Part shown: in pieces, positions 8,442 through 18,144 of the stretch
How the letters are laid out: every line of letters begins with the position of its first letter
How positions within the stretch are numbered: position 1 is the stretch's first letter
Origin: Spirochaetia bacterium
GTDB taxonomy: Bacteria; Spirochaetota; Leptospiria; Turneriellales; JAOUFE01
Direction of reading: 5' to 3'
NCBI GenBank assembly: GCA_029857955.1
Contig: JAOUFY010000013.1
Coordinates: 1 to 52,435, forward strand
DNA length: 52,435 nucleotides
The notes under the pieces: model-generated
Database searches by the model: none
The model's input: the letters and a program-made list of their open reading frames with translations, nothing else
What the model was told of the DNA's origin: nothing
Program-made: the position numbers and the translations under genes

Positions 8442-11411
8442 TTATAAGTTTTGCTTTTTTAGAGAATCAACAATATGAGGAAATTCCTTAAGCGTATTTA
8501 AAATTGAAATGGCATCAAACATATGAACCTGACTGCTTAAATCATTTGCCCACTTAAATAATGGACGATAATTGTAATTTCTTGCAAGCTCGGTAATCTC
8601 TGCTGCAAACTCTTCAATATCCGGCTTTTCAAGTAAATTTGATACTTTTTCCCACATATACTTCATTCGGTTTTGAAGAATACTTAAAAGTTCAGTCATA
8701 TCTTTTTTATCTTTGTCAGTAAGTCCTCCAAGGTTAATGATCATATTACGATCAGTTGAAGAATCCTGAAAAGGAAGATACCGCGCCAGTGATAGCATGA
8801 GCTCATTTTTTTCCATGGGAGTATATATAACTTCGTTTACTGCTTTTGTTAAGTTTATAACTCCTTTCTCAGATCTTAATTTTTCAGGCAATAAAAGAAT
8901 AAACGGAATATCTGCATATTTTTCATTTTTTCGAATATTTTTAACAAATAATAATTCTTCGAAATTTTCTTTATCTGGTAATGCAATGACCACATTCGGA
9001 AGGAAGTATTCTATCATTTCAATACTTTCTTTATTATTTGCTGCCTCGGCAATTTCAATTGGGCCATCAAGAAAGTAATTTTTAATCAACTGTTTTTCGT
9101 TAGAATTAGAAATCAATAAAATGACAGATTTTGAAAAATCGTCAAGAGAAATATTCTCGATATAGTTATCAATATATTCAGATTTTATTTCTGATTTTTG
9201 TCCAGAAACAATTTTAACACTGGGAATTGTAATTTTAACAATAGTGCCTCGATCCGGCTGGTTCTTAATGATCATTTCTCCGTTCATAAGGTTAAGCAGT
9301 CTTCTTGTAATGGAAAGTCCAAATCCCTGCTCGGTAATATCTTTATTATTTTTTTCAGCAATTAAAAGTCGTTTTAATAATTCTGTTTTATTGCTTTCGC
9401 TTAAGCCGATACCGGTATCTTCTACAATGATGCTAATATCAACATTGCGATGTTCTGTATCTGAAAATTTTTTTTTAACTGTTATTAAGATAAACCCCTG
9501 ATCAGTAAATTTAATTGCATTGCCAATTAAACTAATGAAAATCTGCCTTACCCTGACCTCATCAACCAACAACTGTTCCGGTAATTTTGGATCAATCTCC
9601 AGAAAAAATTTTAATTTTTTTTCCTGTAAGCGCAAGCGAAATAATTCCTTTGATTCATTTATAAGCGCAAGTAAATTTACAGGACGTACATTTGAATTTT
9701 CGGATTCGCTTTCAAGATCAGAAAGAATTACAATGTCATTAAATAGTTTTAACAATATTTTACTGGTAACATTTATAGATTTTAAAAAGTACATGCTTAT
9801 TTTATCGTTAACCTGTGAAGACAATGACGACGAAAAACCAGCAATAATATTTATCGAACTTTTAATCTCATTTACAATGTTGATGATAAATTCCATTTTA
9901 ACGTCATTTGAACGTTTTATGGCGGCAGTTTTTAATCTTAATTCCGACTCTATGTTTATATGTGAAGTAATATCTTGAATAACCCCATGAATTTTTTCAG
10001 TAAGCCCGCCAACATTTTCAAGAGAGATTATCGAAATTACATGTTTTATTTTCCCGCCAGGCAAAAGTAAATCAAATGTTATCTGGTGCTCAACATGTTT
10101 TTCAAGTGCGCTTTTCATACTTTCAGTTACACGACTTAAATCATCAGGATGAACTATTTTTAATATAAGATTAAGGTCAGGCTGATTATTATTCGGATCG
10201 TATCCAAAAATGTGATAAAGTTCGTCAGACCAATACCATTTACGTTCAATTAAATTAAAATACCAGTTTCCTGTTTTTAATATTTTTTGAGCATTTTTTA
10301 AAGTTGTTTCACTAATTGTAAGTTCTGTATTGTTTATTTTTTTACCGGCAAATAAATAAGCGAAATATAAACCTGTAATTAAAGCTATAATAAAGTATAT
10401 AATAACATAGGGAATTTCATCCATGATGATATTTTTAAACATTTGACGAATATATTCCTGTGGAATATATGCAATGATTTTCCAGGCCTGTGTTGAACTG
10501 GAGTATTGAGATATATTTTCAAGATGGTCATTACGAAAATTTATCGGAGAATATAATGTTTTAAAAACAAATGAACCATTTTCTGATTTAAACTTTCCTT
10601 CATTTTTTTCTGCAATTAAACTCCATTCATCCGCCAATATTTTTTTTATTTCATTTTTTTTATTTTCTTGAAGAACAACGGACAGGTCTGTATTTAAACT
10701 ATCTCCGAATGCCCAGGAACCATTCCCTGAAACAATCATCAGTCTACCGGGAAATTCTAGATTCTTATTCATAAATTTTTCAATAAATTTATTGCCATCG
10801 ATTCTAATTAATAAAATCCCGGAAGGCGCATCAAACTGGTTATATAAAACGGTAGCAAAACGAACAACAGGGCGATAGGGTATTTCAACCTTACCGCGAT
10901 TTTGATTTAATTCTACATTTGATACAAAAATACCGCCATTTGATAACCGCTCAGTTTGAATGAAATAATTTTCATTAGAAACATTTTGAAGATTTGCTCC
11001 ACGCAGGCGTAAAATTTCATCATAGTTTGTAATGTGAATTTTTTCCTGCCCCGTTTTATCTATCAAAATAATTTCATCGTAGATTTTTGTAGCTGCGGCA
11101 AGCGAAACAAACTCAACAGAAGCTGACTCAAGATAGTCTGAATTTTTGAATTTTAAATAATTTTTAATATTTTCATTTTCTTTCAATTGTTTTAAATCGC
11201 TTAAAAGGCTTTCCATAAACTGTTCAAGCTGATTTTTTTTGGCATTTATGAAAAATTCGTCTTTTAATTCAATAGTTTTAAGCGCGTGTGAAAATTTAAT
11301 ATAAATGTCAGAAGAAAATATGAGCAAAGATATTAAAGTAACGAATGCAATTACTTTAAAGTATTCTATAAAATATACAAGTCGGTTTTCAATAAATTTA
11401 TCAGTTAGCAT
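8442..11411 (-). CDS. Hybrid sensor histidine kinase with degenerate phosphorylation sites
   Basis: 989 residues. TM1 (about 17-34) and TM2 (about 334-355) flank a periplasmic Cache-like sensor of about 300 residues. A PAS domain follows (about 370-485). A HisKA-like helix pair comes next (about 503-570), but the phospho-acceptor position reads NIVNEIKSS where active kinases read S-H-E-[IL]-R: Asn514 (codon AAT at 9870-9872) replaces His. The HATPase domain is intact (N box GNAIKFT with Asn631, G1 DTGIGL 665-670, G2 GFGLS 696-700). A receiver-like domain (about 762-880) lacks the phospho-Asp and has Thr in place of the conserved Lys (IYTPM). A helical C-terminal tail resembles that of many hybrid kinases. 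It probably binds ATP but cannot use the standard phosphorelay. No regulator gene is adjacent. Confidence 0.85.
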   Translation of the reverse strand: MLTDKFIENRLVYFIEYFKVIAFVTLISLLIFSSDIYIKFSHALKTIELKDEFFINAKKNQLEQFMESLLSDLKQLKENENIKNYLKFKNSDYLESASVEFVSLAAATKIYDEIILIDKTGQEKIHITNYDEILRLRGANLQNVSNENYFIQTERLSNGGIFVSNVELNQNRGKVEIPYRPVVRFATVLYNQFDAPSGILLIRIDGNKFIEKFMNKNLEFPGRLMIVSGNGSWAFGDSLNTDLSVVLQENKKNEIKKILADEWSLIAEKNEGKFKSENGSFVFKTLYSPINFRNDHLENISQYSSSTQAWKIIAYIPQEYIRQMFKNIIMDEIPYVIIYFIIALITGLYFAYLFAGKKINNTELTISETTLKNAQKILKTGNWYFNLIERKWYWSDELYHIFGYDPNNNQPDLNLILKIVHPDDLSRVTESMKSALEKHVEHQITFDLLLPGGKIKHVISIISLENVGGLTEKIHGVIQDITSHINIESELRLKTAAIKRSNDVKMEFIINIVNEIKSSINIIAGFSSSLSSQVNDKISMYFLKSINVTSKILLKLFNDIVILSDLESESENSNVRPVNLLALINESKELFRLRLQEKKLKFFLEIDPKLPEQLLVDEVRVRQIFISLIGNAIKFTDQGFILITVKKKFSDTEHRNVDISIIVEDTGIGLSESNKTELLKRLLIAEKNNKDITEQGFGLSITRRLLNLMNGEMIIKNQPDRGTIVKITIPSVKIVSGQKSEIKSEYIDNYIENISLDDFSKSVILLISNSNEKQLIKNYFLDGPIEIAEAANNKESIEMIEYFLPNVVIALPDKENFEELLFVKNIRKNEKYADIPFILLLPEKLRSEKGVINLTKAVNEVIYTPMEKNELMLSLARYLPFQDSSTDRNMIINLGGLTDKDKKDMTELLSILQNRMKYMWEKVSNLLEKPDIEEFAAEITELARNYNYRPLFKWANDLSSQVHMFDAISILNTLKEFPHIVDSLKKQNL

Positions 11412-11622
11412 TTTTATGTCTAAAGTTCACATTCTTTTTCCATTATTTTGAAAATTAAAAATGAATATTTTCAATCGAAACATTCTCAGAAGCCGGATAA
11501 ATTTCTGATTTTTATATGTCTGTAGCTTATATTATCGGAAAAAAGTCATAAAACCTACTTATTTTTTCGTTCCAGAGGCTTTAAAATAACGTCTAAATGC
11601 GAGAGTCCAATATATTTTAATT

Positions 11623-14463
11623 TTACTTTAGTATTTTCGCACATCTTGGGCATAGTTGTGCTTCATTTAAATCACGATATATCCAGCAGCGGCCGCATTT
11701 TTGTCTCGATGATTTTTTAACTTCAATTTTAAGACTTTTCTTATCTGTTAACTCTTGAACATCAGAAACTACCAGTATAAATGACAACTCATCAAGAGTT
11801 AACCCTGTGTTGTTAATTTCGTTTTCAGGAAGATATACTGTTGATTCCAGCGATGCTTTTATAATTCCGGCAGCGCGCGCTTCTTCAAGAGCGGTATTTA
11901 CACGATCCTTTAAAAGCCAGGCCGCCTCATATTTTTTTTCCAGATTTTCATTTTTCCAATTTGAAATATCCGGCCAAATTAGTTCAAATACGCTTTTTTC
12001 AGGATTATAAAGCTGCTGAATTTCTTCTGCCGTAAAACTTAAAACGGGCGACAACCAAACGAGAAGATTTTCAAAAATAATTTTCAAAGCAGATAACGAA
12101 GATAACCGTTTAGCTGAAAATTCATCGTCATTATTTTGATCAGGCCTTGAATCGCAGTAAAGACGATCCCTGATGATATCAAAATATGTATTAGACAACG
12201 TCACAGTACAAAATGCGAGAATGCGCTGATATACCAGATGAAACTCATAATTCTCATAAGCGTTTTTAATTTTTTCACCGAGAGAGGCCAGTTCGTGCAA
12301 AGCCCATAAATCTATTTCTTCTTTAATTTGCGAATGGTTTAATGTATCTGCCGATTTACCATCGCTTAAATTTCCCAACATATAACGAAAGGTATTTCGA
12401 ATTTTGCGATAACTGTCAGAAAGCCGATCAAGCATATCAAAGCTGATACGGTTATCTGTTCTGTAATCTTCTGATGAAACCCAAAGCCTTAAAATATCCG
12501 CTCCATATTTAGGAATGATATCAGTTACAGGCGAGATCACATTTCCCAAAGATTTGCTCATAGCGCGGCCCTTGTCGTCAAGCACATAACCGTGTGTTAA
12601 TACTTTTTTATACGGCGCTGTCTTTTCAAGAGCAAGCGCAGGCCACAAACTGCTTTGAAACCAGCCTCGATGCTGATCAGAACCTTCCAGATACAGATCT
12701 GCCGGAAACTTTAAATCATGGTTTTTTTTAAGTACTGTATACCAGCTAACGCCTGAATCAAACCAGACATCCAGAATATCGTTTTCTTTTTCAAAATCTT
12801 TTCCGCCGCATTTCGAACATGCTGCGAGGGCCGGCATCAGTTCACGAGCCTCCCTGTCAAACCATACTTCTATACCATTTTCCTGTACCTGTTGAATTAT
12901 AAAATCGAGAGACTCCTGAGTCATGTGCGTTTCGCCGCACTTTTTACACATAAAAGCAGGTATTGGAACACCCCACGAGCGCTGACGCGATAAACACCAG
13001 TCTGGTCGATTTTCAACCATAGACTCAAACCGTTTTTGACCCCAGCCGGGTATCCATTCAACGTCTTTGGTTTTTTCAAGTGCAAGTTCTCGCAGACCTT
13101 CAACCTTGAAAAACCATTGAGGGGTTGCCCGAAAAATCAAAGGCGAATGTGAACGCCACGAATGAGGGTAGGAATGTATAATAGGAACATGGTGCAGCAA
13201 TAAACTCTTGTCTTTTAAAAGTTCAATGATTTTTTCATTTGCATCAAAAACATAGGTATTCTCCATTAAAGGAAATTCAGAAGTATAACGGCCGCGATGG
13301 TCTACCGGCGAATATGGAGGAAGATTATATTCAAGCCCTACACGATAGTCGTCGACACCGTGACCAGGAGCTGTATGAACAACGCCGGTTCCGGCTTCTA
13401 ATGTAACATGAGAACCAAAAACAATTTTACTTTCGCGGTCAATAAAAGGGTGTGCTGCCCGTATTTTTTCTACGTCGTCTTTGTTGATTTTTTCTTTTGC
13501 GCTAAATGTTAAGCCGGTTGTACTAAAAAAACTTTCTTCGAGACCTTCGGCAATCACAAGATTCCCACGCTCCGTTGTATAAACGGCATAGGAAAATTCA
13601 GGATGAAAACAAAGCGCCAGATTTGCCGGCAATGTCCATGGCGTAGTTGTCCAGATCACGACAAATTCGGGATGTATTTCGCGTTTTGAAAAATTACCAA
13701 CGTTGTTTTTAACCGGAAAAGCAACATACACTGACGGCGAGGTATGCTCTTCGTATTCAACTTCAGCTTCAGCCATCGCAGTTCTGGCAACGGTATCCCA
13801 ATACACCGGCTTTTCTCCCTTGTAAATATAACCGGCTTTAAATAAATCGCGAAACGACTCGAGAATACCGGCTTCATAATCAGCGCTCATTGTATAATAA
13901 AAATTTCCCGGAGCAGGTTTGGTTTTATCTTCAAGAGATGTCATATGCGAACTGTCCCAGGATACTCCAAAACGAGACTGATCTTTGGCTTGAATTTCTA
14001 TAAACTCAGCGGCATATTTTCGACAGGCTTCTCTTACTTTTCGCGGATCTTTTTCTTCGTCTTTTTTTCGATTCACCAGTTTTTTAATTACAGCAAGCTC
14101 GATTGGCAGACCATGACAATCCCATCCCGGTACATAAGGAACATAACGACCGTTTACCAGATTAAATTTATTGATGATGTCTTTTAATATTTTATTGAGG
14201 GCATGACCAGTATGGAAGTTTCCATTGGCATAGGGCGGGCCGTCATGAAGTATAAAGGATGGAGCGCCGGCAGCTTTTCTTGACTTAAGAATTTTTGCAA
14301 AAACAGAATTCTTTTGCCAATATTCAAGAATACGCGGCTCTTTTTCGGGTAATTGTGCCCGCATGGGAAACTCGGTTTTGGGCAAACAAATGGTAGTTGA
14401 CCACTTGCTTTGTTCTTTGTTACCCTTTTCTTTTTCGCCGGATTTATTTTTGTTTTCGCCCAT
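11623..14463 (-). CDS. ileS: Isoleucyl-tRNA synthetase
   Basis: 946 residues, typical bacterial IleS length. It charges tRNA-Ile with isoleucine in the cytoplasm. Class I signatures are present: the HIGH-type HTGH at residues 84-87 (GNFHTGHALNK), the KMSKS-type AMSKS with Lys637, and TTPWTLPANLAL in the editing domain. The C-terminus carries a zinc knuckle (Cys923, 926, 938 and 941), and an additional Cys pair set (CKKC and CSKC) lies in the middle. The first 20 residues are Lys/Glu/Asn-rich and precede the point where most homologues begin, so translation may start later, or this is a short lineage-specific extension. It stands alone, divergent from the glycosyltransferase gene. Confidence 0.97.
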   Translation of the reverse strand: MGENKNKSGEKEKGNKEQSKWSTTICLPKTEFPMRAQLPEKEPRILEYWQKNSVFAKILKSRKAAGAPSFILHDGPPYANGNFHTGHALNKILKDIINKFNLVNGRYVPYVPGWDCHGLPIELAVIKKLVNRKKDEEKDPRKVREACRKYAAEFIEIQAKDQSRFGVSWDSSHMTSLEDKTKPAPGNFYYTMSADYEAGILESFRDLFKAGYIYKGEKPVYWDTVARTAMAEAEVEYEEHTSPSVYVAFPVKNNVGNFSKREIHPEFVVIWTTTPWTLPANLALCFHPEFSYAVYTTERGNLVIAEGLEESFFSTTGLTFSAKEKINKDDVEKIRAAHPFIDRESKIVFGSHVTLEAGTGVVHTAPGHGVDDYRVGLEYNLPPYSPVDHRGRYTSEFPLMENTYVFDANEKIIELLKDKSLLLHHVPIIHSYPHSWRSHSPLIFRATPQWFFKVEGLRELALEKTKDVEWIPGWGQKRFESMVENRPDWCLSRQRSWGVPIPAFMCKKCGETHMTQESLDFIIQQVQENGIEVWFDREARELMPALAACSKCGGKDFEKENDILDVWFDSGVSWYTVLKKNHDLKFPADLYLEGSDQHRGWFQSSLWPALALEKTAPYKKVLTHGYVLDDKGRAMSKSLGNVISPVTDIIPKYGADILRLWVSSEDYRTDNRISFDMLDRLSDSYRKIRNTFRYMLGNLSDGKSADTLNHSQIKEEIDLWALHELASLGEKIKNAYENYEFHLVYQRILAFCTVTLSNTYFDIIRDRLYCDSRPDQNNDDEFSAKRLSSLSALKIIFENLLVWLSPVLSFTAEEIQQLYNPEKSVFELIWPDISNWKNENLEKKYEAAWLLKDRVNTALEEARAAGIIKASLESTVYLPENEINNTGLTLDELSFILVVSDVQELTDKKSLKIEVKKSSRQKCGRCWIYRDLNEAQLCPRCAKILK

Positions 14464-14587
14464 ATGGTAAAAAACGTCTGTTTACACAGGTCGTCAAGTT
14501 GATGAAAAAAAGAATTCGACAAATAAAGAATTTAATTTATTAAAATATCGGTTTACGCTCTGAAAATACATATAGTCTTATCATGAA

Positions 14588-16051
14588 ATGATATATTTTG
14601 CAATTGCTGTTTTTTTAATTTTACTTTTACCGCGCCTTTGGGCATTTGGAATGTTTTTGGACGGCCTTCTTTACGCTTCCATTGCCCGAAATATGGCAGA
14701 AGGAGCGGGAACATTTAACGCGCCTTATTACACCGATTTCATGGGAAAGATTTTTTACTGGCATCCCCCGTTATCATTTTGGCTACATTCTCTTTTTTAT
14801 CGATTCTTCGGCGACAACACTTTGGTCGACACCCTTTTTGGTTTTGTTTCCGGCGGCGTAATTTTAGCTTTGTTGTTTTTTATTTTTCAATTGAGCGATG
14901 ATCAAAAGTCTGATGACACGGGTAAACCATACTGGTCTGTTATTTTACTGGTCTCTTTAATGCCCATGACTTCATGGATATTTTCAAACAACATGCTGGA
15001 AATCACTATGACCGTATTTATTCTTGCTTCTGTTTATTTTCAACTTCGCGCACTAAATGCCAAAACAAATTTAAAACTTCGGTCATTGACTTTTTATTTT
15101 TTATGCGCCGGAGTATCTTTAGCCCTTGCGGTATTGAGTAAAAATATAGCAGGGCTTTTCCCCTTGATTGTTCCCATGCTTCATTATATCTTATTTAAAA
15201 AAACAAGCTTTACAAAGGCATTGCTGTTAAGTATTTTTTTGACAGCCGCTGCAATATTAACAACTTACCTGATTTTATATTTTACCGACTCCATTGATTT
15301 TTATAAAAATTATATACAGCACCAGCTGGTACCCAGCGTATCGGGAAGTATGCCCGGCGAAAAAACAGGAGCTGCACGCAACACATGGTTAATACTTTCA
15401 GAGTTACTTCTTCCTCTTGTCGTTTCATTATCAGTAACTGCGATTTCTAAAAAATGGAACCAGATAAAAGTCTCCCGTTTAAGTTTGTTTTTTCTGATCA
15501 TTGGTCTTGCAGGAACCGTTCCTTTGTTTTTAGTTCATAAGTTTAGGAGTTATTACTTGTATCCGGGCCTGCCATTTTTTGCTCTTTCCATTGCCGCCAT
15601 TTTTGCCCCGTCATTTTTAGAACTCGATAAAAAATTTAAAACTTCAGCCTTGTTTCGTCGTTATACAACTATTTTATCTTTCATGACAGCAATTACGGCG
15701 GTAATTTTATTTTTTTCATTTAAAAACTATCCGTCACGATTAAAAGAATTTAAGTATGATTTCTATGACACTGCGCTAAACATTCCGCCGCGATCTGCCG
15801 TAGCAAACTGTGTCGGTTCTGAACAGTACACATTGATTGCCGCTTTTCAACGCTATTATAAATTATCGCTGGTTAGTGAAACCAACCCTGAAAATTCAAG
15901 ATGGATTTTAAATGATAAAACCCAGAAATGCAAGGTAGATAAAAGCTGCCGAAAAATAAACCGCCCAGACAGTCTTTTATACGATCTCTATGATTGTAAA
16001 CCTGAAAAGGAAATTATAAAAACAATTAAAGGGGAAAAGCCTTTCCCCTAA
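14588..16051 (+). CDS. Polytopic glycosyltransferase of the PMT/ArnT type (GT39/GT83-like)
   Basis: 487 residues with about 11-12 hydrophobic segments. The first luminal loop has the conserved Asp motif following TM1 (FLDGLLYASIARNMAEG) and the later WHPPLSFWLHSLFYRFFG motif, both standard for dolichyl/undecaprenyl-phosphate-sugar transferases. A charged, Cys-containing C-terminal periplasmic domain of about 90 residues follows. Such enzymes move a sugar from a polyprenyl phosphate carrier to protein, lipid A or another acceptor on the periplasmic side. Acceptor and sugar cannot be told. ATG 14590 is preceded by a short ATGAAATGA; no strong Shine-Dalgarno is visible. The stop codon lies inside the first hairpin of the array that follows. 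Confidence 0.8.
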   Translation: MIYFAIAVFLILLLPRLWAFGMFLDGLLYASIARNMAEGAGTFNAPYYTDFMGKIFYWHPPLSFWLHSLFYRFFGDNTLVDTLFGFVSGGVILALLFFIFQLSDDQKSDDTGKPYWSVILLVSLMPMTSWIFSNNMLEITMTVFILASVYFQLRALNAKTNLKLRSLTFYFLCAGVSLALAVLSKNIAGLFPLIVPMLHYILFKKTSFTKALLLSIFLTAAAILTTYLILYFTDSIDFYKNYIQHQLVPSVSGSMPGEKTGAARNTWLILSELLLPLVVSLSVTAISKKWNQIKVSRLSLFFLIIGLAGTVPLFLVHKFRSYYLYPGLPFFALSIAAIFAPSFLELDKKFKTSALFRRYTTILSFMTAITAVILFFSFKNYPSRLKEFKYDFYDTALNIPPRSAVANCVGSEQYTLIAAFQRYYKLSLVSETNPENSRWILNDKTQKCKVDKSCRKINRPDSLLYDLYDCKPEKEIIKTIKGEKPFP

Positions 16052-16141
16052 AGCAGAACAAGGTTCTGCTTTACCCCATACGTATTATACACGGGGGGCA
16101 GCAGGTAACCGTGTACCTGCTTAGGGGCGCGTTAAGCCCCT
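16030..16141. repeat. Cluster of four adjacent palindromes
   Basis: Four hairpins follow one another between the glycosyltransferase and uvrC: AGGGGAAA/TTTCCCCT (16030-16049), AAAGCAGAAC/GTTCTGCTTT (16050-16072, 10 bp, triloop), AGCAGGTA/TACCTGCT (16100-16121), and AGGGGC/GCCCCT (16123-16141). A competing pairing, TACACGG (16088-16094) with CCGTGTA (16109-16115), is mutually exclusive with the third. The cluster could terminate the upstream transcript, shape uvrC expression, or be an inserted REP-like element. Confidence 0.7.
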
Positions 16142-16160
16142 CATAAGTGAAAGAAATGTA

Positions 16161-18134
16161 ATGAGCGAATTATCTCAACAACTGAAAACCATATTCGAAA
16201 GGTTGCCGTCAATTTCCACCGAACCAGGCTGCTACCTGTGGAAACGACTTGATGTCGAAACGCAAAAATCTGAAATTTTATATGTCGGTAAGGCAAACAA
16301 TTTGCGAAGCCGAATTCGCCAGTATTTTAATTCGGACGATTACAAGACAAAATATTTGATGTCAAAAGTAAATGATCTCGATTACATCGTTACTAAAAAT
16401 GAAGTGGAGGCGTTGTTACTGGAAAGTAACCTTATCAAGGAACATTCGCCGGTTTATAACGTTCGATTAAAAGATGATAAAAGATATCCCTATTTGTGCC
16501 TTACCGCCGGCGAGGCTTTTCCCCGATTATTGATCACGCGAAGAAAAACAAATCCGAAAAATTTGTACTTTGGTCCATATTCCGATGCGGGCGCTGCGCG
16601 AAATATCTTGTCTCTCATTCACAGGACTTTTCCCATTCGTAAACGGCATCAGGCTTTGCCTGCAAAATCACCGATGAGACCATGCCTGAATTATCACATT
16701 GGGCTTTGCCTTGCCCCCTGCGCTGAAAAAATTTCACAAAGTGATTATGGTTTAATGATTGAAAAAATTAAACTTTTTCTGGAAGCCAAAGACGATGAGA
16801 TTGTCCATGAAATGGAAAGTCAAATGAAACGATATTCAGAAAAGTTTGAATATGAAAAGGCTGCCGTTTACAGAGACATCATTTCTGATATCAAGGCCAT
16901 TTATACCGAACAAAGCGTCCACGGCGAAGACGACGAGAATAACTATGACGTTGTTGGACTATACGGCATAAGCCAGAATGAGCTTGATTCCGATTCTAAT
17001 TTTGCAGATAATTTAGGCTCTGATGAGGAAGATGGAGACTTAAAATTAAAATCTGGGGACGATCAAAATACAAATAACATTTACTATTCGCAAATTGTAT
17101 TGCTTAGAATTCGAAAAGGTAATTTAATCAACAAGGGTTCTTATGCGCTGACAGAAACCGCAAGACCTGCCAATGATCAAATGGAATCGTTTCACTCTGA
17201 ATTGATTGAAACTTTTTTAAGGGATCACTATTTAAACTTAACTGACTGCCCTGGTTTAATTTTAACCGACTCGAAACTATATACGCGCGGCGAATGGCAG
17301 AAAATTCTTTCTAAAAAATTTCGTTCACCGGTGCGTCTGGCGGATAACACCGAAAGCGATGACTATACTAAAAGATTGTCGCTCATTCAAATGGCGCAAA
17401 ATAACGCCCGTCTGACGCTCAGAGAAAGAATTTTATCTGAAAAAATCAGAAACCAGAGATATGGCTTACGGCAAATACAAAAATTCCTGAATTTAGTTCA
17501 ACCGCCTGAAATGATCGAATGTTATGACATTTCCAACATTCAGGGTACCGATGCGGTCGGCTGCGGCGTTACCATTCGAAATGGAATTCCCTATAAAGCT
17601 GGATATCGAAGGTATAAAATTACAACAAAAAACACCCCTGATGATCCCGCAATGATTTACGAAGTATTATCGCGTCGCATGAAGGCATTTAAAGAAAAAA
17701 CCGCCGACATTCCGGATCTCATCGTCATTGACGGGGGCATCACTCAGTTAAACGCCGCGTTAAGGGCCAGAACTGAAAATCATGTTTCGGTAAAAATTGT
17801 GTCGCTGGCAAAAAAAGAAGAGCTGATAACAACAGAAAATGGAAAAACCGTTTCTATGGATAAAAACAGCCCGGGGATGTTGATTTTAAGACTAGCCCGG
17901 GACGAAGCTCATCGCTTTTCAGTTGCTTTCCACCGTGAACTCAGGGGCAAACGAAACTTAAAATCCATTGTGGATGACATTCATGGCGTTGGTCCTGTTA
18001 AAAAGAAAAAAATCATGGCGCTGCTTACAAACCTTGACGAGAAAAATTTTAATTATGAAAAAATTAAAGAAGGGTTGTTGGTTGAAGGTTTAAACGAAGC
18101 CCAGATAAATTTAATTTGCGATAAAATCATTTGA
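16161..18134 (+). CDS. uvrC: Excinuclease ABC subunit C
   Basis: 657 residues. UvrC makes both incisions around bulky DNA lesions after UvrA/UvrB loading. Domains in order: GIY-YIG nuclease (PGCYLWK at 22-28, ILYVGKA at 39-45, LRSRIRQYF), the Cys-rich motif with PMRPCLNYHIGLCLAPC (about 171-187), the UVR coiled coil that binds UvrB (about 216-241), the RNase H-like second nuclease (ECYDISNIQGTDAVG and LIVIDGG), and C-terminal helix-hairpin-helix pairs (SIVDDIHGVGPVKKKKIM). A roughly 38-residue acidic, Asn/Asp/Ser-rich insertion (about 271-308, NFADNLGSDEEDGD) interrupts the region after DVVGLYG; most homologues have a short turn there. It ends 10 bases from the convergent PAS gene. Confidence 0.96.
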   Translation: MSELSQQLKTIFERLPSISTEPGCYLWKRLDVETQKSEILYVGKANNLRSRIRQYFNSDDYKTKYLMSKVNDLDYIVTKNEVEALLLESNLIKEHSPVYNVRLKDDKRYPYLCLTAGEAFPRLLITRRKTNPKNLYFGPYSDAGAARNILSLIHRTFPIRKRHQALPAKSPMRPCLNYHIGLCLAPCAEKISQSDYGLMIEKIKLFLEAKDDEIVHEMESQMKRYSEKFEYEKAAVYRDIISDIKAIYTEQSVHGEDDENNYDVVGLYGISQNELDSDSNFADNLGSDEEDGDLKLKSGDDQNTNNIYYSQIVLLRIRKGNLINKGSYALTETARPANDQMESFHSELIETFLRDHYLNLTDCPGLILTDSKLYTRGEWQKILSKKFRSPVRLADNTESDDYTKRLSLIQMAQNNARLTLRERILSEKIRNQRYGLRQIQKFLNLVQPPEMIECYDISNIQGTDAVGCGVTIRNGIPYKAGYRRYKITTKNTPDDPAMIYEVLSRRMKAFKEKTADIPDLIVIDGGITQLNAALRARTENHVSVKIVSLAKKEELITTENGKTVSMDKNSPGMLILRLARDEAHRFSVAFHRELRGKRNLKSIVDDIHGVGPVKKKKIMALLTNLDEKNFNYEKIKEGLLVEGLNEAQINLICDKII

Positions 18135-18144
18135 TCCGATTATT

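Noticed and set aside
14404..14463. N-terminal Lys/Glu-rich extension of IleS as a separate targeting signal
   Set aside because: It is short and low-complexity; a downstream start or a simple extension explains it, and no targeting role can be supported.
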